Below are positions 27,361 through 39,329 of a DNA stretch of 64,000 nt, in pieces (position 1 is the first letter of the stretch; the number at the start of each line of letters is the position of its first letter). Both the position numbers and the translations under genes were made by a program. The stretch is from positions 58,791,554 to 58,855,553 of the forward strand of contig OX485803.1 in NCBI GenBank assembly GCA_950295325.1, written 5' to 3'. The stretch comes from Polytrichum commune (taxonomy: Eukaryota > Streptophyta > Polytrichopsida > Polytrichales > Polytrichaceae). The notes beneath the pieces were generated by a model. It was not told the DNA's origin and did not search any database. It saw only the letters and a program-made list of their open reading frames with translations.

Positions 27361-28660
27361 ATGGTTTAGTTCATTTGAGCAAATGATCCAATCTTAGAAC
27401 GTGTTTTTTTGGTTTTATTTTTAACTACAAATTTTGTCATAAAACACTAAAATAACTTAACGAGGGGATACTTTACATTCTAAGATGTGGTTACATATGC
27501 AACCTTTTATACGCATCTTTCAAATGAACAAGGCTTGCTAAAATTTAAGGTGATTTGAGCAATATTTTATTTTAATGCGAGTTATTGAAATATTCTAGAA
27601 GTTCCAAAAGCTTAATAAGAGAGTTTTAACAATGGTCATCCTTTAAGCCTCATGAAGTGCTCACATCCCATACCAAGCCACCTTTATAGTTTTGTTGCTT
27701 CATGAAGATAATAATGTTTGTAAATTCCCATCAATCAATAGTATTTGATTTTAACCAATTGTATCAAGATCCTCATCACAACAATGACATTTATGTTTAT
27801 GATTAATTTGGGGGCTATCATGTGAGCGATGAGCAGTAACATTATGAGCAACGAGGGATAAAAATTGTTTCTCTAAGTAATGCTCCTAGATTCAATATGG
27901 GGGAATAGATTTTAGTTATATAATTCATATCTATGGATGCATATTAATCTTTTATACTACATCATTTAGATGGCACTTTGAAGAATATTTTGATGAGAAT
28001 CTCAATAGAAATTGACTAAAATTATAAATTGCATATATTGATGGGAAGTTGCAAACGTTGGGCAAACACTACATGTTCCTCAAGCAACAAAAACTATAAA
28101 GGTGACTTATGGGATTTTAAAATTTTGTGAGAATTAAAGGATAATCATTGCTAAAGAAAATTACCAAGCTTTGAGGTTCTAGAGATTCATTAGCTTGTGT
28201 GAAGAAAATATATCGCTCAATGTACCTCTATTTTAACAAGATTTGGCCATTTGAAGCTAAAAGTCTCGTTTTGGGACAACTAGATTGTTGCTAGGAACTA
28301 ACATCTCATTCTTGGATCCGATAAAGATCCTACTTTGAAATCCAAGTTGAGAACCATGGCAAACAACTAAGCCTAACCATTTAAAACATTGCTAGGTTAA
28401 CTTTGATCAAAGTTGTAAGAACAAGAACACCAGTTGTTTAACAAATCAACCACCTTTGATTCAACCCTATTTAGTACAGGTTAAGTTGCATGCATCTAGC
28501 TTATGAAATCAAAAGCATGAGGGGATGCAGAGAACCCAAACATCACACCGCCACGTAACCGGCCACAAAACCACCACAAAACAAGAACAACCCCCCTAAC
28601 CACTAGAAAAAGAACCTAGCCTTGCCCACGATCTTCCATACTCTAGTTCCACTTAACCAC
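27361..28660. other. AT-rich intergenic DNA, nothing recognised
   Basis: About 1.3 kb without a recognised gene, RNA or bounded repeat. Confidence 0.6.
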
Positions 28661-28664
28661 CTTA

Positions 28665-29175
28665 TGCCCCTTCCCCACTTGACATTAGCAAATAACCAAA
28701 GACTTCCCTAAAACCCGGGTAAAGCTCCCTCGGTTATAGCGGACACGTCCGGCTAACCCAATGCACCTACAAGAACTTGCTCCGGATATTATCAAGTAGG
28801 TTTTAGTTAAGTAGCTTTCACACATGGTCATTGTTTTATCTACCAACCAATGAATGTTGGATAGTTTTTGTCCCATCCCCAAATGCCTTAATACTTACCA
28901 TCGGTTTTTGTTATTGGAGCTCCGAGGGGCCTAATAGCTAAGACTAAAAGCAACCAATCACAAGGGCGGGAGGCGACACTTTTAGAGGTCCTATTTTCTT
29001 GCCTCATGTCTAGGTACCGATGGGAGGGTCGGTAGTTTTAGCTTAAAACCTCCACTTTTAAGCCATGCCACATCATTTGCCAACTAGGCTCGGCACTAGA
29101 TAATGTCAATGGTGCGGAAGCTCAGTTTTAAGGACCCACTTTTAGGCTTAGCTAATGTCAAGTGGGGAAGGGGCA
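28665..29175. mobile_element. PIF/Harbinger-type MITE, third family (511 bp)
   Basis: The ends are perfect inverted repeats for 25 bp, starting TGCCCCTTCCCCACTTGACA, and the element is flanked by TTA on both sides (28662-28664 and 29176-29178). The arms are undamaged, which suggests a fairly recent insertion. Further inverted phrases occur inside, such as ACCATCGGTT against ACCGATGG. No open frame encodes a transposase. Confidence 0.9.
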
Positions 29176-29205
29176 TTATTTCTCTACAACAAAGGCTCCC
29201 TCTAG

Positions 29206-29230
29206 CCCCCCCCCCCCCCCCCCCCCCCCC
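29206..29230. repeat. poly-C run (25 bases)
   Basis: An uninterrupted run of about 25 C, 30 bp to the right of the MITE. Its length is prone to sequencing or assembly error. Confidence 0.9.
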
Positions 29231-31680
29231 AACTACTCATGGAAGTTAAGGAGGATAACCGCCTCCAAAATCGGGCTAGTCTTGTGAGTCTCAAGGCCCA
29301 TTGCCAGGCCATTTTCTCATACGTGATGCACTCATCCCAAATGAGGCATTTTCCACTTTTGTAACATGCCATTGCTCTTGAGCCAAAGACTTCTAAGTGG
29401 GTGTGCTTCCCTCTTGTATTTACTTGTTCTAGGCATTGGCTTCTAGCTAGGTTGGCCATTTGTCTCAACACCAATACTGTATGTATATGTATGTATATGT
29501 GTTTTTAACTTTTTAATTTAGAAAACACGGCCATGAGAATATATGTTCGAATTACGTGTGAATCCAGGTCTGACTTACTGCAAGCCTCCCCAAGAAGGAA
29601 TTAGTTGAATTTGGATGCATGGGCCCTGGATCGTTGTCAGGCTGCTTCGATTTTACATCCAAGTTGTTGATGGTTCAAACAGCATGTACTTGCTTTGCAT
29701 TTATGTCCTCAATTACATTGAGGTGGATGGTGCAGTTATGTTGATAGCCATAAGCTATGAATGGCAAGATCCGACCGCTCGTTACAGAATGGCCAAATGA
29801 GTTTGAGAAGAAAAAACCAAACCGGTTCACTTTCAAGACAATAGACCGATCGCCGTTCTTTGTTAGAGAAATTTATGTGATATGCTTCACTTTACTACAG
29901 AAATTCCAAAAGAAAACCAGCATGTAAATGGTGGGACTTGGAAACATGAGGATTTGACCAATTTTGTCCGGAATCTTCATGTTCATTTGCCATAAGAGTA
30001 ATAATAAGCACCTCCACAACAAAGAAGAGGAAAAGAAAGGAAAGGAAAAAGATAAGGAACAAGTGTCCCACAATAGAGTTAAACATCTTAGTAATCATGT
30101 GATACATAACATTAGTCAGCTACTATTAGTCGTTTCATTCTTAATGATATTCAATGACAATGCTTCACTTGAATCTCAAAAAAAATCCAAGCTAAATCTA
30201 CTTACTGACAAGCATACGTAAGATATACTTCTAGCACCTTACGTGACATATTCCCAGCCTCATCCAACTTGGTCACTCAGTTGAATAATGTTATGTAATC
30301 GCAACTTCTTGCACTCTATTATGTTACTCAAAAAGTGTGTGGTTTTTTGTGGTCACTCTTCTTCATCGGACACCTACATTTGAGTGTGATATATTGTAAG
30401 GATGTAGCTAAGAATGGACACATAGCTAAGAAACAATTGGGATCATTGTGGCCCTATTGCTACCCTTACACCTAAGCCCAAACTATGTTACGCTTGCCAT
30501 TTGTGAACCTTGCGTTCTATAGAAATGAACTCACATTTGTCATATGATTCTTTACTCATATGGCACCAAGGGCTCCAAATGGTATTGTGCTAATTAGGGT
30601 TGCTATGCACACCCCCCCCCCCTTTGCGAATATCACTCTTTTGGCCCATTTTCATTGCTCAATGCGCGTTTGGTGGCTATAGGTTTTGCTATTTGAAATC
30701 CATGTCATATTATGGCTTGCATGGTTTTTCCAAGCTTGCATGCTTCAATCATGTCTAGATGTTTGTTTCTTGGCTTAGGTTTAGTTGTTGCTTCATATCA
30801 TGGTTGGTTTTTGAATGCTTCCATGTTGTATGTAATTTTTCAATGTAGCAACTTTCAATGGAAATGTGATCTTGTGCATTGAGGCACATGGGAGAACTTT
30901 AGCAATTAAATCCATACCTGCACTAGTGCAAATCCAATGACAAAATTGCAATTGTAGAATTCAATGAGATTTCTAATAGATGCACAAATCTAAGACATCA
31001 ATGACATTGAAATGAAATTCACGAGTCCTCATTGATAGACATTAGCCTAGTTCTCAAAAATATTGACCAAAATCAAATGCATACGGCCCACAACATGCCT
31101 TTAATGTCATTCTAGAAATTTGAATTGGGCCATGTTACAAAGGTTTTTTTTTTTTTAAATGATCAAAAAGTGAAGTAAAATGATAGGATTTAAGAAAACC
31201 ACTAGTTATATTTGAGATTATCATTGAGATTTTGAACAATGTTTGATTTTATTGGGACTAATCTAAGGATTAGTATAATATTTTTAAGATTAAAATGTGG
31301 ATTTTTGGAATGAAATGGGGGGGGGGGGCTGTTGGGAATAGGTGCAACTTGAACATGGCCCTCGCACACATGAAGACATCACAAGTGTTGACACAACAAG
31401 CCTTCATGCATTTCCTTTGAAAAAAAATTGTCATTTTTCAAGGTAATTTTTTTTTGGTAAAATTTGACAAAGAACAAGAAAAGTATATGAATGGGAAAGA
31501 AAGAAACGGAGAAGAATAGAAAGCAAAAGAAAGGAAGATAAAAGAAAATAAATAAATGACTAGAAACATAATAGAGTAACAAAATATAAGCATTGCCCTT
31601 CTCTTCCCAAAGGTGCTCAATGAAAAGCAAAGTAATGCAAAGTAAGCCTCTTCATATGCAAATTGGTGGGATTTACATTG
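29231..31680. other. intergenic DNA, nothing recognised
   Basis: Mostly AT-rich sequence with homopolymers (C run near 30610, G run near 31319). Minus-strand frames at 31379-31683 arise from an A/G-rich tract and carry no motif. Confidence 0.55.
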
Positions 31681-31686
31681 CAAATC

Positions 31687-32340
31687 TTAAAAAGTGAAAC
31701 CCATTTGAAGAGGAAATTGAGATTCTTCAGCAAGTATATTGAAGAGGCCATCTTCCTTTTCATCCTTTACTATCGTGTTGTACATGATAATACATGCGAA
31801 GATGTCGTCCATATACCACATACGACATGAGTTGGCAATTACCCCCCACCTTGATTGCAAAATTCCACATGCACGCTCAACATATCTGTGAAAAGCCTTC
31901 AAATACCTCTTAGCATCACCCAAAGCAGTAATTGTTTGCACCACAAGAATTATATATATACACCTTTGGGGCATATTTGATGAGCTAAATGATAATAACG
32001 GGGGTAGTCATTTCCGTTCACCTCAACCCTAGCCTATCACTATCAGCTCTAAGCATATTCCCAATTAAAGGAGAACAATCTAATACGTTAAAATTAGTAT
32101 TACAACCAGGCATGCCAAAAACATTATGTCGCGTCCATAATAATTGGTCAACAACCACCTCCAAAATGATGGGTCAGTTCTTATTGTCACAAAAAGGATG
32201 TTGTGCCATGGCAACTTCTCCATTCCTAGTGCATGCAATCCTAACTACCAAACATCCATGAGAATCTTCTGCGTTCCTTTACGAACATTTGTTTGAGGAT
32301 ATCATCAATACTTGGTTGATGCAATATAAATCCCCAAAAC
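31687..32340 (-). pseudogene. PIF/Harbinger transposase (DDE_4 type), broken
   Basis: Read on the - strand, three frames together follow a Harbinger nuclease. First comes RRFSWMFGS-stop-DCMH-stop-EW (family form MLGSIDCMHWEW). Next is WPIILEVVVDQLLWTRHNVF, then GMPGCNTNFNVLDCSPL, where the family form has NDINVL. After a decayed stretch comes KRYLKAFHRYVERACGILQS, the family's VERAFG motif. The second catalytic aspartate position reads N, and there are in-frame stops and frame changes, so the gene is dead. It may be a relative of the enzyme that mobilised the TTA-flanked MITEs in this window, but no terminal repeats shared with them were seen. Confidence 0.85.
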
Positions 32341-32457
32341 AACAACACACAACATAAGAGGAGGTTTTCAAGAACCAAACTTTCACAGATACAAATATAT
32401 TATGCTTTTTAATCACCAACTTCGTCATAAGTCAACATGCATAACACTTCAGTATAT

Positions 32458-33190
32458 CCCAGGTACCGACCCCCTTCATGTCTAGAACCGGGCCCCTTTG
32501 TGCTTTGTGGGCCTACCTCCTTGGCTTTGTGAATAGAATGGTTAGAACTACCTTTCCCCCCTCCCCCCTTGTATATTGAATGGCTAGAAAAGGCATTGAC
32601 AAGTCACCCTAACCCAACCTTGAACCAACCCAAGATAAAGTGCAGTCCGTTACCCACCCTACATGGAGGTAGTGGAGGCCACTATGAGGTGGCACCACTA
32701 ATTGCACCTAAAATTGTCACTTTGTGGGCCTGGGCACTCCTACACCATGGGGAATGGTTAAAGGTAGTAAAGTGTTGGCAATTGGGAGACATTTATAGGT
32801 GTCGGTTTTAGCACCCTCTACCTTAGGGTAGGTAACGGGCTCCACTCTATCTCGGGTCGGGTTTAAGGTGGTTTAGGTTGGCTTGTCAATGCCTATTCTA
32901 GCCATTATGTTCGCAAGGGATGGGGGAACAGTTCAAGCCCACAAATCCAAGGGCCCCAATTATGGGCAACAAGGGGGTCAGTACTCAATACTCGGGATGG
33001 AAGGGGACGGTTCTACAACCGAACGAGGTGGGATCATGAAGGTGGCCATGTTGGGCTTTGATCTAGCTTGGTTCCAGTAACTAACTATGTTGTGTTGGTT
33101 CTAGGCAATGAAGGCAAAGGTCCTCATTATACACAAGGTTGTCATACACGGGGCCTAGGGATCGGCTTAAGGAAGCTAGTGGTTTCAGCT
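32458..33190. repeat. dispersed repeat family R2, two copies tail to tail
   Basis: 32458-32817 matches 63250-63610 in direct orientation, sharing GCATTGACAAG, ACCTTGAACCAACCCAAGAT, CTACATGGAGGTAGTGGAGG, CTATGAGGTGGC and CTCCTACACCATGGGGAA. 32820-33190 is a second copy in inverted orientation: its parts match the reverse of 63333-63425 and of 63085-63240. The two copies meet at ACCCTCTACCTTAGGGTAGG. This end phrase recurs near 33340, 56800 and 63593. No protein motif was seen. Confidence 0.75.
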
Positions 33191-33199
33191 TTGAATATT

Positions 33200-33980
33200 C
33201 ATCAAATATTCAATTAAGGCTAAACACATTTTTCTTTTCTTTATACCTATGTTTAGCCCCAAAGGCTAATATGATTTTATAATATAAATCAACCACATAA
33301 CCATATGTATATGCAATAGCTTAAAGTATTGGTTTAAGCACCCTCAACCTTAAGGTGTTTGTTTTAACCATGTAGACTAGTCATGTTAGGGTTTTAATAG
33401 AATGGTCAAAGCCTCAAGAGAGGAGAGAGTTAAACTAAAGAAGGGAAAACCCACAATGGAAGCCCATTCGAAGTAAATGGAGCCTATGAAAGGGATTGGC
33501 AAAGCACATGTGTGTGTGTGTGACGAAGAGAGAGGGGTGTGGGGAAGTTCAGTATTTCATATGTAGGAAGAAAGAGAAGAAGTTCAAACTAGGATACTCC
33601 ACATTCCATGCTAGTAGGATGAGGGTTAATGGTGGGAAGTCGAAACATAAGTTTGGACAAGGGATCTATGTGAGGCCAAACCTCCCACCCTTATGTGTCG
33701 TAGTCCGGGTGGGAGTCCAGGATTCACACGTAGCCATATCCCAGATTGGTCCATAGGCTTAACCCAATACTCGATGATTTATATTCGACATGTAATATTT
33801 ATTCCACGGCCACCAAGATTGGAGTAATTAGAAATACTCTCACCTTGTTATGCTTACATCCCACATGCGGAAAGAAGCCACACTCTAACCCTAAAACATT
33901 AATCTAATGCTAGTTTAAATAATCTAGCTTAATCCAAGCACCCTAATCCTAATCACATCCCCACATCGGTCTCGGTGCTC
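33200..33980. other. intergenic DNA, nothing recognised
   Basis: No motif-bearing frame. A plus-strand frame at 33496-33756 crosses a GT/GA-rich tract and shows no family signature. Confidence 0.5.
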
Positions 33981-33989
33981 CCCAAATAA

Positions 33990-34950
33990 ACTGTGCAATC
34001 ACCTCATATTGGCCTGGCCTTAGTGCTGATCACCCACCCCTGTTGCCTTACCGCAGCTACCTTCCGACAGTTGGCCCAGAACAGTCTGCAACCCACTTTG
34101 GTGTATGCCCTTCCGGCTGAGGGAACTTCCCTACCCCCTGGCGGCCCTTCAGTTCAGTTCCCAGGTTGTTGCTGCCTCGGCTAACCCCTCTGGAACCGAA
34201 CTCTGTAGCGAAACAGTGGAACCCCCCTGGTCACCTTCCCGCGGCCTTGACCTGTTGGCTCGTCCCTCTTCGCCTTAGGCTGCCTCCTGGCGGTTGGGCG
34301 CATCTATCCAACCTTCACTCCATAGCCACCTCCCTGAGTGATTAGCTGTTGCCGCCATCCTAGCAATGCGGGGATGTGAGTCTCATATTTTCAAGTCCTG
34401 TGAAGGCAGAGGATTCTCGGCTCCAATCCACCCTACTCATTCGAATCCAACATTTTTATGTGCCGGCCAGTGCCTCCTTCTGCAATTCAATACTTACTGC
34501 CCCGAGCAATGTTGGACTTCTCTGTCCTCTCTGCTCTGTTCCGAATGTGCAATTCTGGTGTAAGCCCCGCATTGAGCCCACATTGTCCTGAATTGTGATG
34601 GCCACCCTGTCGGCCTTCTTCCCCCTCCTTCCAGCGTGGTCCGTCTTCGCATTGTGAATTTACTCGCCCCCCTCACCATCCATTTGGTGGCGATTCAGCA
34701 GAGTCTACTTGGGCCCAAGTCCGACTGTCCCTTCGCATCCTTCGGTCTCACCAAAAATTCCCCTCCTAGCCCCCTTCGGCACCCTTCTTCACCTCTGTCC
34801 TCTCTAACTGATGCACTGCCACACCTCTCGGCACCGAACGTCTCCTCCTCTCCTTGCTGGATCCGAGGATCCAGGCTTCTATCCACGGCCGTGAGGGTCC
34901 CCCAGTCTCAAAACGAACACCCATTAAGACTTAAATGGGCTTTAACCTAG
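33990..34950. other. C-rich, coding-like island without a recognised product
   Basis: About 950 bp with a clearly higher GC content than either side. Plus-strand frames of 60-104 codons cover much of it, but in different frames with stops between. No domain was recognised on either strand. It could be a captured gene fragment or the interior of an unrecognised element. Confidence 0.35.
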
Positions 34951-35379
34951 CCCTCAGCCCTTTCAATCCTTCTAAACCCCAACTAATTCCACACAATCAA
35001 CAATTCTCACATCTCCCTAGTCTAACCCCCCCCCCCCCCACATGTGACTAATAATTCAAGACTAGCTATCTTAAATCTAATCCTAACCTTTCACTCTTTT
35101 TATGTTTTAACAAAGTAATAATAAATCCAAACTCAAGCATTAACCAATTCCGAGCTTAAAACACGTGTGGGCACATGCTTTTGGGCTCACAATCTAGGAT
35201 GAGGTCGTTGATGTAGTAGTGCAAATCAAAGAATGTCAAATGAGCAACCCAACTGCTAGTTCCTCATTTTTATGCAACATTGAAATTCAATATTGCATAC
35301 GTTTTTATGCGTTCCTGCGTTTGTTTGGACATGCTATTGACCATGGTTAATGATGAAACTAGTAGAATCCCTCATTATC

Positions 35380-35560
35380 ACACTGTTGAGCCCCTTGAAA
35401 AAACATTATAATATTCTTGAAACTCATGAACATTTTTTCATGGAATGCAAGGCCCCCATGAAAGTTTGGGAGTTGTTTGGTGGCGTCGGAACTAACTTCA
35501 AGAAAAAAACTCTAGTATCTCTTTGAAAGAATCATCATAGACATCACTCCTAGTAATAGA
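35380..35560 (+). pseudogene. LINE 3' fragment (zf-RVT-like)
   Basis: The frame reads ILETHEHFFMECKAPMKVWE, followed by LFGGVG. This is the H-x-F-x-x-C-x-x-A-x-x-VW pattern that ends plant L1-type LINE open frames. Stops follow within about 60 bp. No reverse transcriptase is detectable upstream, so only the 3' end remains. Confidence 0.7.
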
Positions 35561-35569
35561 AATGATAGG

Positions 35570-36610
35570 AGATAATATACAATTATTACTAAGAATTAGG
35601 CATATGCATGGGACATGCTTAGAGGTGCAATTATCTAGCACATTTGGTGTGCTAGGTGTCATAAGGTGTTTTTAGACAAGGAAATGTTTGTTAACCTTAT
35701 CTACCACAATGCTTAGAGATAAACCATCATGCTAGGATGGTACATAGGAGAAAAGTTATGAAATGCATTGATCTTAGAAGTGCAAAGCCTTGAATGTCCT
35801 TGAGGAGGAATTTGTTAGAATATCGTGCGCCAGTGAGATGCTTTGTAAGGGTAACTTCTCTCACCTCCAATGGAAGTTAAATCCAACTTTTGCTCACAAC
35901 CAAAATGGTCCCTCACAAGATCCGGGTTGATTGTGCACTCCATTTGGTTTTGTGTGTTGACTTTGATTCTTTAACCAAAAGAAAAAGAATAAAAGGGAGG
36001 AAAAAAATAACTATGGAGAGGAATGCAATATTTAACAAATCAACACCATACTAGAGCCCCCTCCCATTTTTGTTAGCAAAGAGACCACCTCCAACAAGAG
36101 ACACAACCCTTGTCCCTTAATCATGCGCCCATGGTTGACATTTGAGTTTGTGGCTTTGATCAAGGGTGAAGCATCTTTCGTTCACGCCAACCTAAGGTTG
36201 GCACTATCTATAGATAATGGGGTAAGGCTAGTGGTGTGTAGTAAGTTTTTGCTATGACTGAAAACAACAAAACCCAGGGTACTAAGTCTCCAGGAAGACT
36301 GAGTTAGTGTCTATAAGGGTTGATGTCACTTTGGATTAAGGTTCATAATAACAACTTAGGTTCTTTCTTATTCCATTCCTTCTTTAATTTATCGTTCCTC
36401 CACTCTTATGGTTCGTTCGTGCTTATTCAGTCGTGAGTGATTCCGTCCTATCTTTAGGGTAATTTTCTATCACTCTACGTTGTTGACCTACTGCAGTCGT
36501 GAAGCTCAATAGCTTGGTCAATAGTCTTTTGGTATCCGGACAATAGTCTTCCAATGGATTTTCATCCTATTCGGGTTAGTATCTTTTGGTGACCACAAAA
36601 GAACAATTGT
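35570..36610. other. intergenic DNA, nothing recognised
   Basis: AT-rich to mixed sequence, possibly the degraded tail of the LINE fragment. No motif or bounded repeat. Confidence 0.5.
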
Positions 36611-36770
36611 AATGTAACTACACCTAGTTACCATCCTACGATGACGAGGCGTCCTCAACGACGAGGCTAATTGACAATATGATATTGTAAAGTAACTACA
36701 CCTAGTTGCCATCCTACGACGACGAGGCGTCCTCAACGACAAGGCTAATTGACAATGTGACATTTAATGT
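36611..36770. repeat. tandem duplication, 78-bp unit, two copies
   Basis: TAACTACACCTAGTT starts at 36615 and again at 36693. Both units contain GACGAGGCGTCCTCAACGAC and GGCTAATTGACAAT. The unit itself holds a short palindrome, GACGAGGCGTCCTC. Confidence 0.9.
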
Positions 36771-36901
36771 ATACCATGATGACGAGGTTGGGTGTATGGA
36801 CACCTAGTCATGGACGGTAGTGTCATTGTAAGGTAACTACCAATATTGATGGATAATTGAATATTCTAACCACATGTGCCAGTGTGTAAGCGGAGGATGA
36901 T

Positions 36902-37267
36902 GGAAGCTAGACAACTCCTAGTTGAAGATGGATGGATTGGAGTTAGACAACTCCAGATTGACAACATGTGCATTGGAGTTAGACAGCTCCGCATATAGTG
37001 CATTGGAATTAGACCATTCCATATTGAGAACATGTGCACATGAGTTAGAGAACTCTCGATGAGGGGCATTGGAGTTGGACCGCTCCAGAATTGGAAAGAT
37101 GAATGTTATTCATTGGAGTTAGACAACTCTTAATGAATAGATGGATCTAGTTGGAATTAGACAATTCCAACTAGAAGAATGAATGGATGAATTTAGTTGG
37201 AATTAGAGAGTTCCAACTAGAAAGAAGGATTGATGAATCCAATTGGAATTAGACAATTCCAATTGGA
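36902..37267. repeat. array of about ten hairpins with matched arm changes
   Basis: Copies of an inverted repeat with an AGAC-type spacer follow one another every 30-50 bp, for example GGAGTTAGACAACTCC (36939), GGAGTTAGACAGCTCC (36975) and GGAATTAGACCATTCC (37005). Where the left arm changes from GGAGTT to GGAATT the right arm usually changes from AACTCC to AATTCC. Arms lengthen to the right: CTAGTTGGAATT with its exact complement (12 bp, 37147-37174), TAGTTGGAA (9 bp, from 37194) and TCCAATTGGAATT (13 bp, 37238-37267), each perfect. Spacers remain AGAC or near variants. Confidence 0.9.
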
Positions 37268-37565
37268 AGAATGAGATTGAGATAAGAGATGGAAGAAGGT
37301 TCTAGAAGAACCAAAGATAGAAGATTCATAGTAGGACTAAAAGATAGAGCTATGAATATGATACTTTTACTATATGTAAAGATAGAAAGTAAAAGTAGTG
37401 CTTCGGCATAAGAAGAAGCTCGGGGGAGGAGAGAGCAGATAGATAGAAAGATAGATAGAAACTCCGGTCCCTTTTGAAAGGGGCCGGCGTGAATAAAGTG
37501 TCCGTTCGTAATGTCAATGACCCAATGCCCACTGGACAAGGGGACATTGGGGCAATACTACTCTC
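37268..37565. other. purine-rich stretch, nothing recognised
   Basis: A and G rich sequence with short GATA repeats near 37436-37460, between the hairpin array and the SINE. No gene recognised. Confidence 0.5.
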
Positions 37566-37569
37566 CCCT

Positions 37570-37815
37570 TTCGAGGATGGGCACTATAGTGACACACTAT
37601 ACTAGTTCCTAGCTAGCCACTAGTGCCTTGAAGATACCGGACATGGTATCCCCCCAAAGGGCTTTGAGGTACCCATACAACAAGGTCCAAGGACCCCCCA
37701 CCATAGTTGGGTGGACTAAGGTGGTGAGCACCACGCCGGCATGGGGAATAGAACCCACAACCTCCTCATTGGGGGCCATGAGCCCTAACCACCAAGCCAA
37801 GGCCCGTGGTGCCTG
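37570..37815 (-). mobile_element. tRNA-derived SINE
   Basis: On the - strand, GGCTTGGTGGTTAGG (37784-37799) fits a Pol III A box and GGTTCTATTCCCC (about 37743-37755) fits a B box, spaced as in a tRNA head. A tRNA-unrelated body of about 180 bp follows towards 37570. Neither target duplication nor tail boundary is clear, so the 3' end is approximate. Confidence 0.65.
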
Positions 37816-37819
37816 AGGA

Positions 37820-38430
37820 GAGAGCATCTTTTGTCTCTCTCCTATGGTCGGGTGGTCGAGCTTTAACCAAGATCTACTTGGTCTATGATTGTTTTGGGTT
37901 GATACTTGTTAGTGTGGAAGTTGGTGATAAACTGGTGAGAGGTTTGTTACAACAATGCAATGGCAGCAATTCACAATCCAATGAATTCATTTAATATAAT
38001 GGTTCATTTATTCATTTTAATGGCATTAATATTCATTCAAGAACTTATCTCATTCATGAACCATCACACATAACCTTTCGGTCTGCAATCTCTGCATAAC
38101 TCAAGATAAGATAAACATGCATGACTATATTCAATATTAACTTAAAGCTTTAATTAGCCAAGTATTAATCATGCTCAATACTATAATCCACTTCAACCAC
38201 TCATTTCCCGGTGGGACATCTCCATATCAAATAGTCACCTCATATACTAAGTAATGATGAGGGCAACACTCTCAACCCATATTTCTTCCACTTCTAGGGT
38301 GAACACGTCTGTAATCACATCATTAGACTGCACTCTTCTCTACCCTAATAAGCCTCTGTCTTTCTCTGCCCCTCACTCATGCTGAGTCTAATTAACTATC
38401 GGTCTCCTCACTTCTCATTGATGATATGCA
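37820..38430. other. intergenic DNA, nothing recognised
   Basis: AT-rich with repeated ATTCATT phrases near 37985-38040. No gene or bounded repeat recognised. Confidence 0.5.
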
Positions 38431-39320
38431 TTCATGCTTCTTTCTCTTTCTTTCTCTCTCTCGCTAACTTCTCCTCTTTGCATGTCGCTAACTCTCTCAA
38501 ATGACTATAGCCTTTCTCGGGCCCTGAGTATCAATGTTAAGCCTCAACTCCCTGACGCTATCTCTCTCTATGTTTCACTCCTTGCTGGATGTTCTCAACC
38601 TTGCTGGCTCTCGGCGAAACAACTTAGGTCAGCCTCCAATATTTCACTCAATTGCCTTGACTTGATGTTTTAACTTTCTTAGATTATAAATTGGCTTCTT
38701 CGACGTTGTTATGTTCCTCCTCGTACTGATTCGCTCAGTATTTCCTCAACTTCAAATGTTTCATTTCCAATTATCTTTCTCTCTGATCTGTCTCCCCATT
38801 TTCCGAGACGTATTCATCCGCACTCTCTATAAGACTACTTGCGCACATACACGTAATCTCTTAGGTTTCCACTCAGATTATGACTCTAATCTCTCTTCTT
38901 TTACATACTTGCTTCAATCATTCACTGCACATCATGGCATTGCTTTCATACACTTGCATACTCCGCAAAAGAACTCAATTACTTTCAAATTGATTACAGT
39001 ATCTAAACTTCACTCTATCACAGAGTTGAAGCAAGGCTTTTCACTCGGCATTTGGCCGATTCTACATGTTTTTCGCTTATCAGCGACTACTCTAGACTAT
39101 AGCCAGAAAACACTCTTTGAAAATGGCATGCTTTCTCCTTCAGACTATAGTCCTTTATCTCCCTTCCTCCCAGACGGTTGTAACTTCTCTCCGAGGTCAT
39201 TCAGTTCCTAAAACTGCTCTAAGAGCTCTTTCATCCGACTATAGTCCAACATTTTCATCTGTTCTTCAAAAAACTTAATTCAAGAAGTTTGTATTCAGAC
39301 TATAGCCCAAAAATCTGCTC
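38431..39320. other. pyrimidine-rich region with five GACTATAGYC motifs
   Basis: A plus-strand frame of 166 codons (38711-39211) is open but rich in S, L, F and P, as pyrimidine-rich DNA gives, and carries no motif. The near-palindrome GACTATAG(T/C)C occurs at 38503, 39095, 39143, 39237 and 39298. That is more than chance would place in this length. Confidence 0.4.
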
Positions 39321-39329
39321 TACATGGTG

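Noticed and set aside
33990-34950. Organelle DNA insertion
   Set aside because: GC-rich patch considered as plastid or mitochondrial DNA, but no organelle gene or tRNA sequence was recognisable.
36902-37267. CRISPR array
   Set aside because: Repeats are degenerate palindromes with short irregular spacing in plant nuclear DNA; there are no constant repeats, unique spacers of fixed size or cas genes.
38711-39211. 166-codon plus-strand open frame
   Set aside because: Longest simple frame outside the real genes, but its S/L/F/P-rich product follows from pyrimidine-rich DNA and carries no recognisable domain.
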